Shown: positions 34,808 through 42,490 of the stretch, one piece after another
Position numbering within the stretch: position 1 is the stretch's first letter
Layout: the number at the start of each line of letters is the position of its first letter
Source: JAGTJU01 sp038257535
GTDB taxonomy: Bacteria; Myxococcota_A; Polyangia; Fen-1088
DNA length: 64,000 nucleotides
Assembly (NCBI GenBank): GCA_038257535.1
Contig: JBBSJE010000006.1
Span: forward strand, 3,605-67,604
Direction of reading: 5' to 3'
Translations under genes and position numbers: made by a program
The notes under the pieces: generated by a model
Databases searched by the model: none
What the model was told of the DNA's origin: nothing
What the model saw: the letters and a program-made list of their open reading frames with translations, nothing else

Positions 34808-36664
34808 CTATTGCGCGAACTTCCTCGACTTGAATTCGGTGGAAAGTGCCACCGTTCGCAGCATGTCCTTCAGGCCGCCGCCACCATCAACCGTTTTTCG
34901 CAAGCGTTCGAGCGCGCAATTGTCGGCGCCCTCGGCGTCTTCCCAGCGGGCGAAGGTGAACCGGAAGTAGTTGCGTGCCATGCAGGCCTGAACCTTGCCG
35001 CTTTCGGCGATGCGGGCCATGAGTTCGCCGGGACCAGACACCTCGCGTTCGTCGTCTTCGAACACACGGGGGATGGCCCTCGTGTTGACCTCGAGCCGCA
35101 ACCGCTCTTTGCCTTCATCCGAGAACAAAACCTCTTCGGAACGGTGGCGGCCGAGTGCGTCATAGTTCTCGGTGGCAAAACCCAGCCCGTTGATCAGGGT
35201 TTGGTGGCAACCTGCGCAGGCCGAGCTGGCTTGCTCTGTAATCGCCTCCACCGCTTCGCGGGTGGTTCCGTTCGTGGTGTCAACAGGCGCGTTGCTAGCC
35301 CCAGGAGGCGGCGGGGGAATTTCGTCGCAAAGCACGCTGGTGCGGATGAACACGCCCTTCATAATCGGCCGTGTGGTGGCTTGGTCGGTGGACAGGAAGG
35401 CGGCGCGGGTCAAAAAGCCAGGGCGCTCGCCGCCCGGCAAGGCGGGAGGATCGCTTTGACCATCCCAGGGCTCTACGTTGTAGACCTTTGCCAAGTCGCT
35501 GGTGCGGGCAAACGAAAGCTCGCTCTTGAGCACATCATCGACGGAGCCGCCTTTTTCCCAGGTGTAGTACTGAAACATCTCTACAGCGTCGTCGATCATG
35601 TTTTGTCGCAGCATGTTGGTAACGGCGAGGTCGCCAGCCAAGGCTTTGAAGTCTTTCTTGTCGTTGGCGGCCTCCAGCGCGGGCAAGTCTTCCACCTTCA
35701 GGTAATCGGTGAAGAACTCCTGGCTGGCCTTGCGGGCACGTGGATCGTCCATCAGGCGATCCACCTGCTTCTCGTATTCGCCTTCGGAGGTAAGCGTTCC
35801 CGCCTTCGCCGCTGCCCAAAGGTCGGCGTCGGGCATGGACTGGGTGAAGTGATAAGACAGGCGAGACGCCAACTCGAAGTTCGAAAGCCCGAACAGATCT
35901 GCCTTGTTTGGGATCGCTCGGTCGCCGTGTTCCACCATATAAAGGAATTGTGGCGCGGTGAGGAAGCCTGCGATCAAATCGGTGAACGCAAGCGGGTCAA
36001 TGGCGTTGCTGGTGCCGTAAAAGCCGCGGTAGAAGGCAACTTCGTCCGTCTCCAGCGGCCGGCGCAATGCGCGTTCGCCGAAGCCCTTGATGAAATCGTC
36101 GATGCAGGCGGCGTCGTTGCCGGTGTTGCTGTCGGTGGCACAGCCGCCCACCAGCTTGCCCAACCGGGCGCCTTCCACCATTTTGCTGGCGGCGGCGGCG
36201 GCGATCTCGTAGCCCACGTCAACGTGCGCTTGCTGCAAGTCCTGGTCAAGCTGGCGGTAGCTTCCATGCAGGTCTTGGGGAACCCGTTCACGCTCTTCGG
36301 TCGGGTACTTGGCCAGTCCCGCCGACAGCGCACTCCAAACGCCCATGGCCTCGGTGTTGTCGCCGTTGAAAGCCACGCCGATGAGGTCGCGCAGGGTGTT
36401 CCTGTACTGCGTGGTGGTGAGCTTTCGCAAACCCACCGATGCCGGAACCGCACCGTTGTCGCAGGAGAACGTGGGCTTAACGCCAATCACGTTGCCGTTG
36501 TCGTCTACAACGGGAGGAGGGGGCTTGCTGGAACCATTGTCGTCGCTATCGTCGCCACCTGGCCCGTTCACGCTGCCGACGCAGCCGCCAAACAACATGG
36601 CGCCCACCGCAACCATCCCCGAAATGCGAAAGTACTGCTGAACTTCAACTACCGACTGCTTCAT
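34808..36664 (-). CDS. DUF1592/DUF1588/DUF1585-type lipoprotein with heme-like CXXCH motif
   Basis: A 618-residue lipoprotein (lipobox LFGGC near residue 29). Domains in order: a DUF1587-like start (RKLTTTQYRNTLRDLIGV), DUF1595/DUF1592-like middle (FGERALRRPLETDEVAFYRGFY, then TAPQFLYMVEHGD), DUF1588-like region (PTRPIMKGVFIRTSVLCDEIPPPP) and DUF1585-like end. Within the latter, SACAGCHQTLINGLGFATENYDALGR includes one c-type heme motif CAGCH. Such proteins occur in planctomycetes and myxobacteria, usually beside DUF1552 proteins, which are absent here. Function is unknown. A good Shine-Dalgarno site (GAAGGAGC) precedes the ATG. It has its own terminator. Confidence 0.85.
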   Translation of the reverse strand: MKQSVVEVQQYFRISGMVAVGAMLFGGCVGSVNGPGGDDSDDNGSSKPPPPVVDDNGNVIGVKPTFSCDNGAVPASVGLRKLTTTQYRNTLRDLIGVAFNGDNTEAMGVWSALSAGLAKYPTEERERVPQDLHGSYRQLDQDLQQAHVDVGYEIAAAAASKMVEGARLGKLVGGCATDSNTGNDAACIDDFIKGFGERALRRPLETDEVAFYRGFYGTSNAIDPLAFTDLIAGFLTAPQFLYMVEHGDRAIPNKADLFGLSNFELASRLSYHFTQSMPDADLWAAAKAGTLTSEGEYEKQVDRLMDDPRARKASQEFFTDYLKVEDLPALEAANDKKDFKALAGDLAVTNMLRQNMIDDAVEMFQYYTWEKGGSVDDVLKSELSFARTSDLAKVYNVEPWDGQSDPPALPGGERPGFLTRAAFLSTDQATTRPIMKGVFIRTSVLCDEIPPPPPGASNAPVDTTNGTTREAVEAITEQASSACAGCHQTLINGLGFATENYDALGRHRSEEVLFSDEGKERLRLEVNTRAIPRVFEDDEREVSGPGELMARIAESGKVQACMARNYFRFTFARWEDAEGADNCALERLRKTVDGGGGLKDMLRTVALSTEFKSRKFAQ

Positions 36665-36677
36665 GGTAGCTCCTTCG

Positions 36678-36696
36678 CACCCGGGGCAGCCGGGTG
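36678..36696 (-). promoter_or_regulatory. 5'-UTR hairpin just upstream of the ribosome-binding site
   Basis: Seven-bp stem CACCCGG / CCGGGTG with a 5-nt loop, ending a few bases before GAAGGAGC and the start codon at 36664. It could tune translation of the DUF1592-type gene. Confidence 0.35.
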
Positions 36697-36736
36697 TGAC
36701 TTCTGTGGGCTTTGAAGAAAGTCTTCATCGCTCCCA

Positions 36737-36765
36737 TTGACGTATGACTTAACCTAAACCATATT
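36737..36765 (+). promoter_or_regulatory. Candidate promoter of the trp operon
   Basis: TTGACG (36737-36742), a 17-bp spacer and CATATT (36760-36765). It would give a leader of about 290 nt ahead of trpE. Confidence 0.45.
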
Positions 36766-37059
36766 GCAGCGGTCTTTCGGACCCCCTAGTCCTTCAGACC
36801 GTGCATTCTTCGTCACGAAGAATTAACAGTGATTATCAGCGGTCAAACGCCCAAATGGCAAGGGGTTATGTGGCTTTCCGTTGGGAATTGGCGTTTTTTA
36901 CAGTTCCACGGGCGGATGACGCAAGGAGCCTGGGAATTTCGTACTAGATATGACCAGGAGAAATGTCCATCGTCCAGCGGGAAGCGTCAGGGGCGCTCGG
37001 CGCGTGCACGAAGGTCTTACGTTTCGTGGCCTCGCAGGTTAGGTTGTCGCCGATCCAAT
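36766..37059 (+). promoter_or_regulatory. Structured leader upstream of trpE
   Basis: This 294-bp interval contains no gene I would defend. CGGTCT (36770-36775) can pair either with GGACC at 36779-36783 (4-5 bp) or with AGACCG at 36796-36801 (6 bp), two mutually exclusive options. A separate perfect 8-bp hairpin ATTCTTCG/CGAAGAAT lies at 36805-36823. An open frame from 36829 stays in frame with trpE and contains four Trp codons in its first 40, but no stop codon. No T-box sequence was seen. Attenuation is possible but unproven. Confidence 0.4.
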
Positions 37060-38613
37060 ATGTCACTTCCCACCCGACCGCATCTCCCACGCAAAGAAGC
37101 GTTTGTGGCCATGGCGCAACAGGGCAGGCTGGGTTTCGTTTTCCGCGAAATCCTGGCTGACGCCGAAACCCCCGTTTCCGTCTACGCCAAACTGGGCCGC
37201 GGGCCCTATTCGTTCTTGTTGGAAAGCGTCGTGGGTGGGGAAAAGTGGGCAGCGTACAGCTTTGTAGGCGTGAAACCCCGCCAAGTGGTGCGCGCCAGCG
37301 CGGGACAGGTCCAAATTTTGAAGCCTGGCCCCAGCGGTACATTCGAGGTCACGGACAGCCGTGCGGTGGCCAATCCCGTCGCTTTTGTTGACGATATGCT
37401 GACGCAGCTCAAACCCGTGGTGCCCGAGGGCCTGCCTAGATTCGTGGGCGGAGCGGTGGGCTTTTTGGGGTACGACGCCGTAAGGTGCTTTGAAACTCTG
37501 CCGCAGACCGCGCCCGACGAGCTGGGTTTGCCACAAATGTGCTTTGCGATCACGGACACTGTGGTTGTGTTCGACAATCTTCGCGGCACCATTAAGGTGG
37601 TGGCCGCCGCCAGCTTGGCTGAGGCTCCGGCAAAGGCGTGGGACGACGCTTGCGATCGCATCGACGGCATCATCGAAACATTGGCCCGGTCTACCGAGGC
37701 GCCACCGCCGCTCGATTTGGGGGGCTTCCGCGAAGATCTCGCGAAGCTGCCACAGTCGCGCAGTGGCCAAGCCAACTATGAACAATCCATCGGCCGCATC
37801 CACGAATACATTCGGGCCGGCGACGCGTTTCAAGTGGTGCTGTCCCAGCGCTTCGAAGTGCCGCGGGGCAACGTTGATCCCTTTGACGTCTATCGCGTGT
37901 TGCGGGTCACGAACCCTTCACCCTACATGTTTCATTTGGAGTTTCCTGAGGCTCAAATCACGGGGGCCTCGCCGGAAGCTTTGGTGCGTTTGGATGGCCG
38001 CCGGGTGGAAGTGCGGCCCATTGCCGGCACCCGCCCGCGCGGAAAAACGCCGGCCGAAGATTTGGCGATGGAGTCCGAGCTCAAGGCCGATCCGAAAGAG
38101 TGCGCCGAGCATGTGATGCTCATTGATCTGGGCCGCAACGACGTAGGGCGGGTGTCTAAACGCGGCAGCGTTAAGGTTGATGAAGTCATGGTGATCGAGC
38201 GCTACAGCCACGTGATGCACATCGTGTCCAATGTGTCGGGCGTGCTTGAAGACGGCCAGCGACCCTCTGACGTCATCAAAGCCGCTTTCCCAGCCGGCAC
38301 GCTGTCAGGCGCACCCAAGATTCGCGCGATGCAAATCATCGAGGAGCTTGAGCCTTCGCGCCGGGGCATCTATGGCGGGGCCGTGGGTTATATGTCGTAC
38401 CAAGGCAATGTGGATATGGCGATCGCCATTCGAACGCTGGTGACCAAGGGCGACACCATCTACATTCAAGCGGGCGCGGGCGTTGTGGCCGACAGCGTGC
38501 CCGCGGCGGAACATGCGGAGTGTGAGAACAAGGCGCGAGCTGTTCTCATGGCCATTGAGCGCGCTCGCCAAGCGCGCAAGGAAACGAACGAACGTGCTGC
38601 TGGTCATCGATAA
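37060..38613 (+). CDS. trpE: Anthranilate synthase component I
   Basis: A 517-residue enzyme making anthranilate from chorismate with TrpG. The Trp feedback-site motif LLESVVGGEKWAAYSF is present, so it should be feedback-inhibited. Catalytic-domain landmarks: ASPEALVRLDG, PIAGTRPRGKTP, DPKECAEHVMLIDLGRNDVGR, and FPAGTLSGAPKIRAM with GGAVGYMSYQGNVD. I chose ATG 37060 because family N-termini align from about LPRKEAFVAMAQQG; the upstream in-frame extension (to 36829) is not family-like. The ribosome-binding site is weak. It overlaps trpG by 20 bp. Confidence 0.96.
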   Translation: MSLPTRPHLPRKEAFVAMAQQGRLGFVFREILADAETPVSVYAKLGRGPYSFLLESVVGGEKWAAYSFVGVKPRQVVRASAGQVQILKPGPSGTFEVTDSRAVANPVAFVDDMLTQLKPVVPEGLPRFVGGAVGFLGYDAVRCFETLPQTAPDELGLPQMCFAITDTVVVFDNLRGTIKVVAAASLAEAPAKAWDDACDRIDGIIETLARSTEAPPPLDLGGFREDLAKLPQSRSGQANYEQSIGRIHEYIRAGDAFQVVLSQRFEVPRGNVDPFDVYRVLRVTNPSPYMFHLEFPEAQITGASPEALVRLDGRRVEVRPIAGTRPRGKTPAEDLAMESELKADPKECAEHVMLIDLGRNDVGRVSKRGSVKVDEVMVIERYSHVMHIVSNVSGVLEDGQRPSDVIKAAFPAGTLSGAPKIRAMQIIEELEPSRRGIYGGAVGYMSYQGNVDMAIAIRTLVTKGDTIYIQAGAGVVADSVPAAEHAECENKARAVLMAIERARQARKETNERAAGHR

Positions 38614-39181
38614 CTACGATTCCTTCACCTACAACCTGGTTCAGTACCTCGCGGAGCTGGGTGAGGATGTAAAGGTTGTGCGCAACGACGAAATTGCGTC
38701 CTCCGATGTCGCGCACCTTGCGCCTTCGCGCATCGTTTTGTCTCCCGGGCCGTGCACGCCCAACGAAGCCGGCATCACCTTGGATGTGATTCGTGACTAC
38801 GCGGGCCGCATTCCCATCCTGGGCGTGTGTTTGGGTCATCAGGCGATTGGCCAAGCGTTTGGTGGCGAGGTCATTCGCGCCAAAGAGGTGGTTCACGGCA
38901 AAACTTCGCGCATTTTTCACGACGAACAAGGCGTGTTTGCGCAGCTCCCCAATCCCTTCGAGGCCACGCGCTATCACTCTTTGGTGCTGCGCAAATCGTC
39001 GCTGCCCGATTGCTTGCAAATCACGGCGAAGACCTGGGACGAAGAGATCATGGGCGTGCGTCACAAAACCCTCGATGTGGAAGGCGTGCAGTTTCATCCC
39101 GAGTCATTTTTGACCATCGTGGGCAAGCAATTGTTGGCCAATTTTCTGCGCAAACCCTATGCGCCAAAGGCCGCCTTATGA
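38594..39181 (+). CDS. trpG: Anthranilate synthase glutamine amidotransferase subunit
   Basis: A 195-residue class-I glutaminase supplying ammonia to TrpE. The nucleophile elbow GVCLGHQAIGQAFGG and the His-Glu pair in VQFHPES are intact, and LLVIDNYDSFTYNL is the classical N-terminus. I use GTG 38594 as start, which aligns with that N-terminus and overlaps the end of trpE. In many bacteria this subunit also serves PabB for folate; no pabB is in the window. The stop overlaps trpD by 4 bp (ATGA). Confidence 0.96.
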   Translation: MLLVIDNYDSFTYNLVQYLAELGEDVKVVRNDEIASSDVAHLAPSRIVLSPGPCTPNEAGITLDVIRDYAGRIPILGVCLGHQAIGQAFGGEVIRAKEVVHGKTSRIFHDEQGVFAQLPNPFEATRYHSLVLRKSSLPDCLQITAKTWDEEIMGVRHKTLDVEGVQFHPESFLTIVGKQLLANFLRKPYAPKAAL

Positions 39182-40224
39182 GTGAGGCGCTTTCGATCAA
39201 AGAGGCTCTGGCGCTTGTTGTAGATGGACGCGCTTTGTCCGCCGAACAGATGGCGGCCGTGGTGGGCCAGTTTATGGATGGCGAAGCCAGCGGCGCCCAG
39301 ATTGGGGCGCTGCTGACCGCCCTGCGCATGAAGGGCGAAACGGTTGACGAAGTCGTGGGCGCCGCACAAGCCATGCGGCAGCGCATGCTGCGTGTGGCGT
39401 TTGAAGCACCTGTGGTGCTTGACACCTGCGGCACGGGGGGCGATGGCTCGCAGTCGGTGAATGTTTCTACTTTGGCCGCGTTCGTGGTGGCTGCTTGTGG
39501 CGTGCCGGTGGCCAAACACGGCAACCGCGCGTTGTCGTCGCGTTCGGGCTCTCACGATGTAATTGAAGCGTTGGGCCTCAATCCTGCGCCTTCGCCCGAG
39601 CTTGCCCAACAATGTTTGCGCGACGTGGGCTTGGCATTTTTGTTTGCGCCTACGTTTCATGCGGCCACAAAAGCTGTGGCTGTCGCGCGCCGCGAGCTGG
39701 GATTTCGCACGGTGTTCAACTTGTTAGGACCGCTGACGAATCCCGCGGGCGCACGGCACCATCTCAATGGCGTGTTTGCCGCCAGCCGGGTGGGCTTTCT
39801 GGCTCACGCCCACCAGCGGTTGGGCGCCAATCGGGCCTTGGTGGTTCACGGGGCGGGGGGGTTGGATGAGATCGCCACAGCAGGAGCCACCCACGTGGCA
39901 GAGCTGCATGAGGGGGTGGTGCGGGAATACGAGATTTTCCCGGCAGATTTTGGCTTGCGCGAAGAAGATCCTGCAGGGCTTCGGGGTGGCTTGCCCGAAG
40001 AAAACGCAGCCTTGCTGCTCAAAACCTTGCAGGGCGCACAAGGCGCCATTGCCTCCGCGGCCATTATGTCGGCAGCTGCGGCGCTTTACGTTGCGGGCAA
40101 AGCCGCAACCCTCAAGGACGGGGCTGCCGTGGCCCACAAAGCGTTGAGCGGCGGCGATGCCATGCGGTTGCTGGAACAATTGCGAGCCCTGGCGCCGCGG
40201 GCGGCAGTGGAAGGATCAACCTAA
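39178..40224 (+). CDS. trpD: Anthranilate phosphoribosyltransferase
   Basis: A 348-residue enzyme joining anthranilate and PRPP. Visible signatures: DTCGTGGDGSQSVNVST, the PRPP-binding loop, then AKHGNRALSSRSGSHDVIEALG, and the FNLLGPLTNPA segment. The start at ATG 39178 overlaps the trpG stop by 4 bp and gives the normal N-terminus (helical, SIKEALALVVDG). The last base of its stop codon is the first base of the trpC ATG (TAATG). Confidence 0.96.
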   Translation: MSEALSIKEALALVVDGRALSAEQMAAVVGQFMDGEASGAQIGALLTALRMKGETVDEVVGAAQAMRQRMLRVAFEAPVVLDTCGTGGDGSQSVNVSTLAAFVVAACGVPVAKHGNRALSSRSGSHDVIEALGLNPAPSPELAQQCLRDVGLAFLFAPTFHAATKAVAVARRELGFRTVFNLLGPLTNPAGARHHLNGVFAASRVGFLAHAHQRLGANRALVVHGAGGLDEIATAGATHVAELHEGVVREYEIFPADFGLREEDPAGLRGGLPEENAALLLKTLQGAQGAIASAAIMSAAAALYVAGKAATLKDGAAVAHKALSGGDAMRLLEQLRALAPRAAVEGST

Positions 40225-41015
40225 TGGCGTCGGTTCAGATCTTAAATCAGATCATTGAGCAAACACGGCGCGATCTCGTGCAACGCCAGGCGGACACGCC
40301 CATCGAGGTTTTGCGCGAACGCGCGCAGGCCGCCTCGGCTCCGCTGAGTTTGGCCAAGGCGCTGCGTCACCCGGGCCGCGTCACGTGCATCTCGGAAATG
40401 AAGCGGCGCTCGCCATCGGCGGGGTGGATTCGCCAGGACGCCGATGCGGCGGCTGTGGCGCGCGGCTACGAGTTGGCGGGCGCGGCGGCCATTTCCGTGC
40501 TGACAGACGAGCCGTTTTTTGGTGGGACGTTGCATGACCTTGTGCGCGTCAAGTCGGCCGTGGGTCTGCCGATACTTCGAAAAGACTTCATTGTGGATCC
40601 TTATCAGGTGGTTGAAGCGCGCGCGGCAGGGGCAGATTGCATCTTGCTGATCGTGGCCGCCTTGCCCGACGATCAGTTGGCAAGGTTGCTGGCGCAGGCC
40701 ACCGACCTGGGCATGGACACGCTGGTGGAAACACATGACGAAGAGGAAGTGCAGCGCGCTTTGGCCATTGGGGCACAAGTTGTGGGCATAAACCACCGAG
40801 ATCTTCGTACGTTCACTATGGATATGGATCTGGCCTTGCGCATGCGCCCCCGCATTCCCTCCGACCGCGTTGTTGTGGCTGAGTCCGGCATTAAAGTGCC
40901 GGCAGACGTGGCGCGCATGAAAGCAGGCGGCATTGATGCGATTTTGGTGGGCGAAGGGCTTATGCGACAGCCCGATCCCGGCGTAGCTTTGCAGCAGCTT
41001 TTGGCAGCGGCATGA
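40224..41015 (+). CDS. trpC: Indole-3-glycerol phosphate synthase
   Basis: A 263-residue TIM-barrel enzyme. Family motifs: CISEMKRRSPSAGWI (catalytic Lys and substrate loop), ISVLTDEPFFGGTLHDL, LRKDFIVDPYQVVEARAAGAD, VGINHRDLRTFTMD and VVAESGI. It has the usual length. It is the fourth gene of the contiguous trpEGDCF operon, starting on the last base of the trpD stop and overlapping trpF by 4 bp. Confidence 0.97.
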   Translation: MASVQILNQIIEQTRRDLVQRQADTPIEVLRERAQAASAPLSLAKALRHPGRVTCISEMKRRSPSAGWIRQDADAAAVARGYELAGAAAISVLTDEPFFGGTLHDLVRVKSAVGLPILRKDFIVDPYQVVEARAAGADCILLIVAALPDDQLARLLAQATDLGMDTLVETHDEEEVQRALAIGAQVVGINHRDLRTFTMDMDLALRMRPRIPSDRVVVAESGIKVPADVARMKAGGIDAILVGEGLMRQPDPGVALQQLLAAA

Positions 41016-41644
41016 GTTTCATCGTCAAAGTTTGTGGCGTTACACGCGTTGAAGACGCGAAGGCGGCGGTTGAGGCCAAAGTCGACGCCATTGGCCTCAA
41101 TTTCTGGCCCGGCTCCAAACGCTACGTCAACGACGATTTGGCCCGCGAGATCTTGGCGGTGGTGCCGTCGTCCGTGTTGAAGGTGGGTGTGTTCGTGAAC
41201 GCGCACCCGCTGGTGGTGGAAGAAACCTTGGCGGATCTCAAACTCGACCGCATCCAGCTACACGGCGACGAACGGGTGGGGGATTGGGCCCACATTGGCA
41301 GCCGCAAACTCATCCGCGCTTTGCGTGTGGCCGACGAGGCCACGCTCAAGGAAGGCATGGGTTGGGACGCCAGCCTCTATATCTGCGACGCCTACGTGCG
41401 TGGTTACGGCGGGGCGGGTGAAGTGGCCCCATGGTCATTGATCGCGGAAATGGGGCCCCGCCCCTTCCTGTTGGCGGGCGGCCTCACACTGGAAAACCTG
41501 GTCGAGGCGATCACCGCCACAAAGCCCAACGGTGTGGATGTGGCCAGCGGCATCGAGTCGGCGCCCGGCATCAAAGACCATGCCCGCATGCTGCAATTCG
41601 TGAATTTGGCCCACGCCACGTCCAAGAAGCTTGGGCTTAGGTAA
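41012..41644 (+). CDS. trpF: Phosphoribosylanthranilate isomerase
   Basis: A 210-residue TIM-barrel isomerase. The start KVCGVTRVEDA (catalytic Cys), then LNFWPGSKRYV, DRIQLHGDE, FLLAGGLTLENLVEAI and GVDVASGIESAPGIKDHARM are diagnostic. It is the last gene of the operon here. trpB and trpA do not follow; the next gene is on the opposite strand 59 bp away, so tryptophan synthase must be encoded elsewhere. Confidence 0.97.
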   Translation: MSFIVKVCGVTRVEDAKAAVEAKVDAIGLNFWPGSKRYVNDDLAREILAVVPSSVLKVGVFVNAHPLVVEETLADLKLDRIQLHGDERVGDWAHIGSRKLIRALRVADEATLKEGMGWDASLYICDAYVRGYGGAGEVAPWSLIAEMGPRPFLLAGGLTLENLVEAITATKPNGVDVASGIESAPGIKDHARMLQFVNLAHATSKKLGLR

Positions 41645-41703
41645 GCCGCGCAAGGGCGGCAGGCGCAAGCGCTGCGAAGCCCCCGTTTCGACGCACATCG
41701 ATA

Positions 41704-42339
41704 CTACGTCATGATCACGCGGCTTGATGGCCCGCGGCCTTCGCGCAGCACCTGAACCCAATCATCGACCAAGCTTACAACCGTAGAAGGCGGCCCTGTG
41801 AGCGGACCCGCATCCAGGATCAAATCCAATTCACCACCGTATTCCGCCCGAATGTCCGCAGCGGTCGTGAGCACCTGCCCGTCCCTGGCTTTGGCAGTGG
41901 CGGTCAGGATGGGGCGGCCCAACGCCCAGAGTATTTTTTCGCAAAACGCGTGGTCGGGAATGCGAATGCCCACGGTGTTACGTTCGGGATGCAAATAAGG
42001 ATTGGGCACGCGAGACGAAGCGCTCAGCTCCACGCAGTAAGGGCCCGGGAAAATCCGACTGAGGACGCGAAAGCTGTTGCCCGTGACGTTGGCCCATCGG
42101 GCCACTTCTCCCAAATCGGGCAACAAAAACGTGAGCGGCCGGCGAAGCACATCGATGCCACGCATCGCGTGAATGCGATCCACCGCTTCGGCCCGATCCA
42201 GGGCGCAGCCAATGCCGTACAGCGTGTCGGTGGGAAGGGCGATTACGCCCCCCGCATCAAGAATCTTTACGGCTTCCGCTATTGCCGCTTCCCCAGGTTG
42301 CGACGGCGCAACCTCCATTACTGACGCCACGATGCTCAT
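41704..42339 (-). CDS. YrdC/Sua5-domain protein, YciO-like
   Basis: A 211-residue protein of the family that makes threonylcarbamoyl-AMP or binds RNA. Seen: the AEAVKILDAGGVIALPTDTLYGIGC start with the dsRNA/nucleotide-binding groove, RRPLTFLLPDL (in place of the KRP-KP motif of TsaC), PGPYCVELSAS, NTVGIRIPDH and LTATAKARDG. The LTFLLPDL and SRVPNP segments place it nearer YciO than TsaC/Sua5. I chose ATG 42339, which gives the usual length, over an upstream ATG at 42414. It could still provide the t6A function if no other TsaC exists in the genome. Confidence 0.85.
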   Translation of the reverse strand: MSIVASVMEVAPSQPGEAAIAEAVKILDAGGVIALPTDTLYGIGCALDRAEAVDRIHAMRGIDVLRRPLTFLLPDLGEVARWANVTGNSFRVLSRIFPGPYCVELSASSRVPNPYLHPERNTVGIRIPDHAFCEKILWALGRPILTATAKARDGQVLTTAADIRAEYGGELDLILDAGPLTGPPSTVVSLVDDWVQVLREGRGPSSRVIMT

Positions 42340-42424
42340 ATGCCCATCAACCGAACGTAAAGAGTTAACCCCAAAGACCGGCGCGTCTTTATCCGATGAA
42401 ACACGCGCTGGCAAGCCACCGCGA

Positions 42425-42434
42425 ACACATGTGT
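42425..42434. promoter_or_regulatory. Palindrome ACACATGTGT, candidate operator
   Basis: A perfect 10-bp palindrome centred about 61 bp upstream of the vWA gene start, in the interval shared with the divergent YciO-like gene. The same 10-mer forms the core of the larger palindrome at 19183-19196. Confidence 0.35.
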
Positions 42435-42490
42435 GGAAATGACGCCTAACAGGATCACATGGGGGGGGCGGTTGATGCTATCTTGTTGCC

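Noticed and set aside
34772..36715. A 647-residue open frame on the plus strand
   Set aside because: It is the mirror of the DUF1592-type lipoprotein gene, whose domains, lipobox, ribosome site and terminator are all convincing on the minus strand.
36829..37059. Possible 77-residue N-terminal extension of TrpE
   Set aside because: TrpE family alignment starts at about 37060. The extension has no family likeness, and the leader structures overlap it.
36963..37160. Short frame with AGGAG before ATG, overlapping the start of trpE
   Set aside because: The Shine-Dalgarno match is attractive, but the frame overlaps trpE by 100 bp in another phase, has no tandem Trp codons and no recognisable domain.
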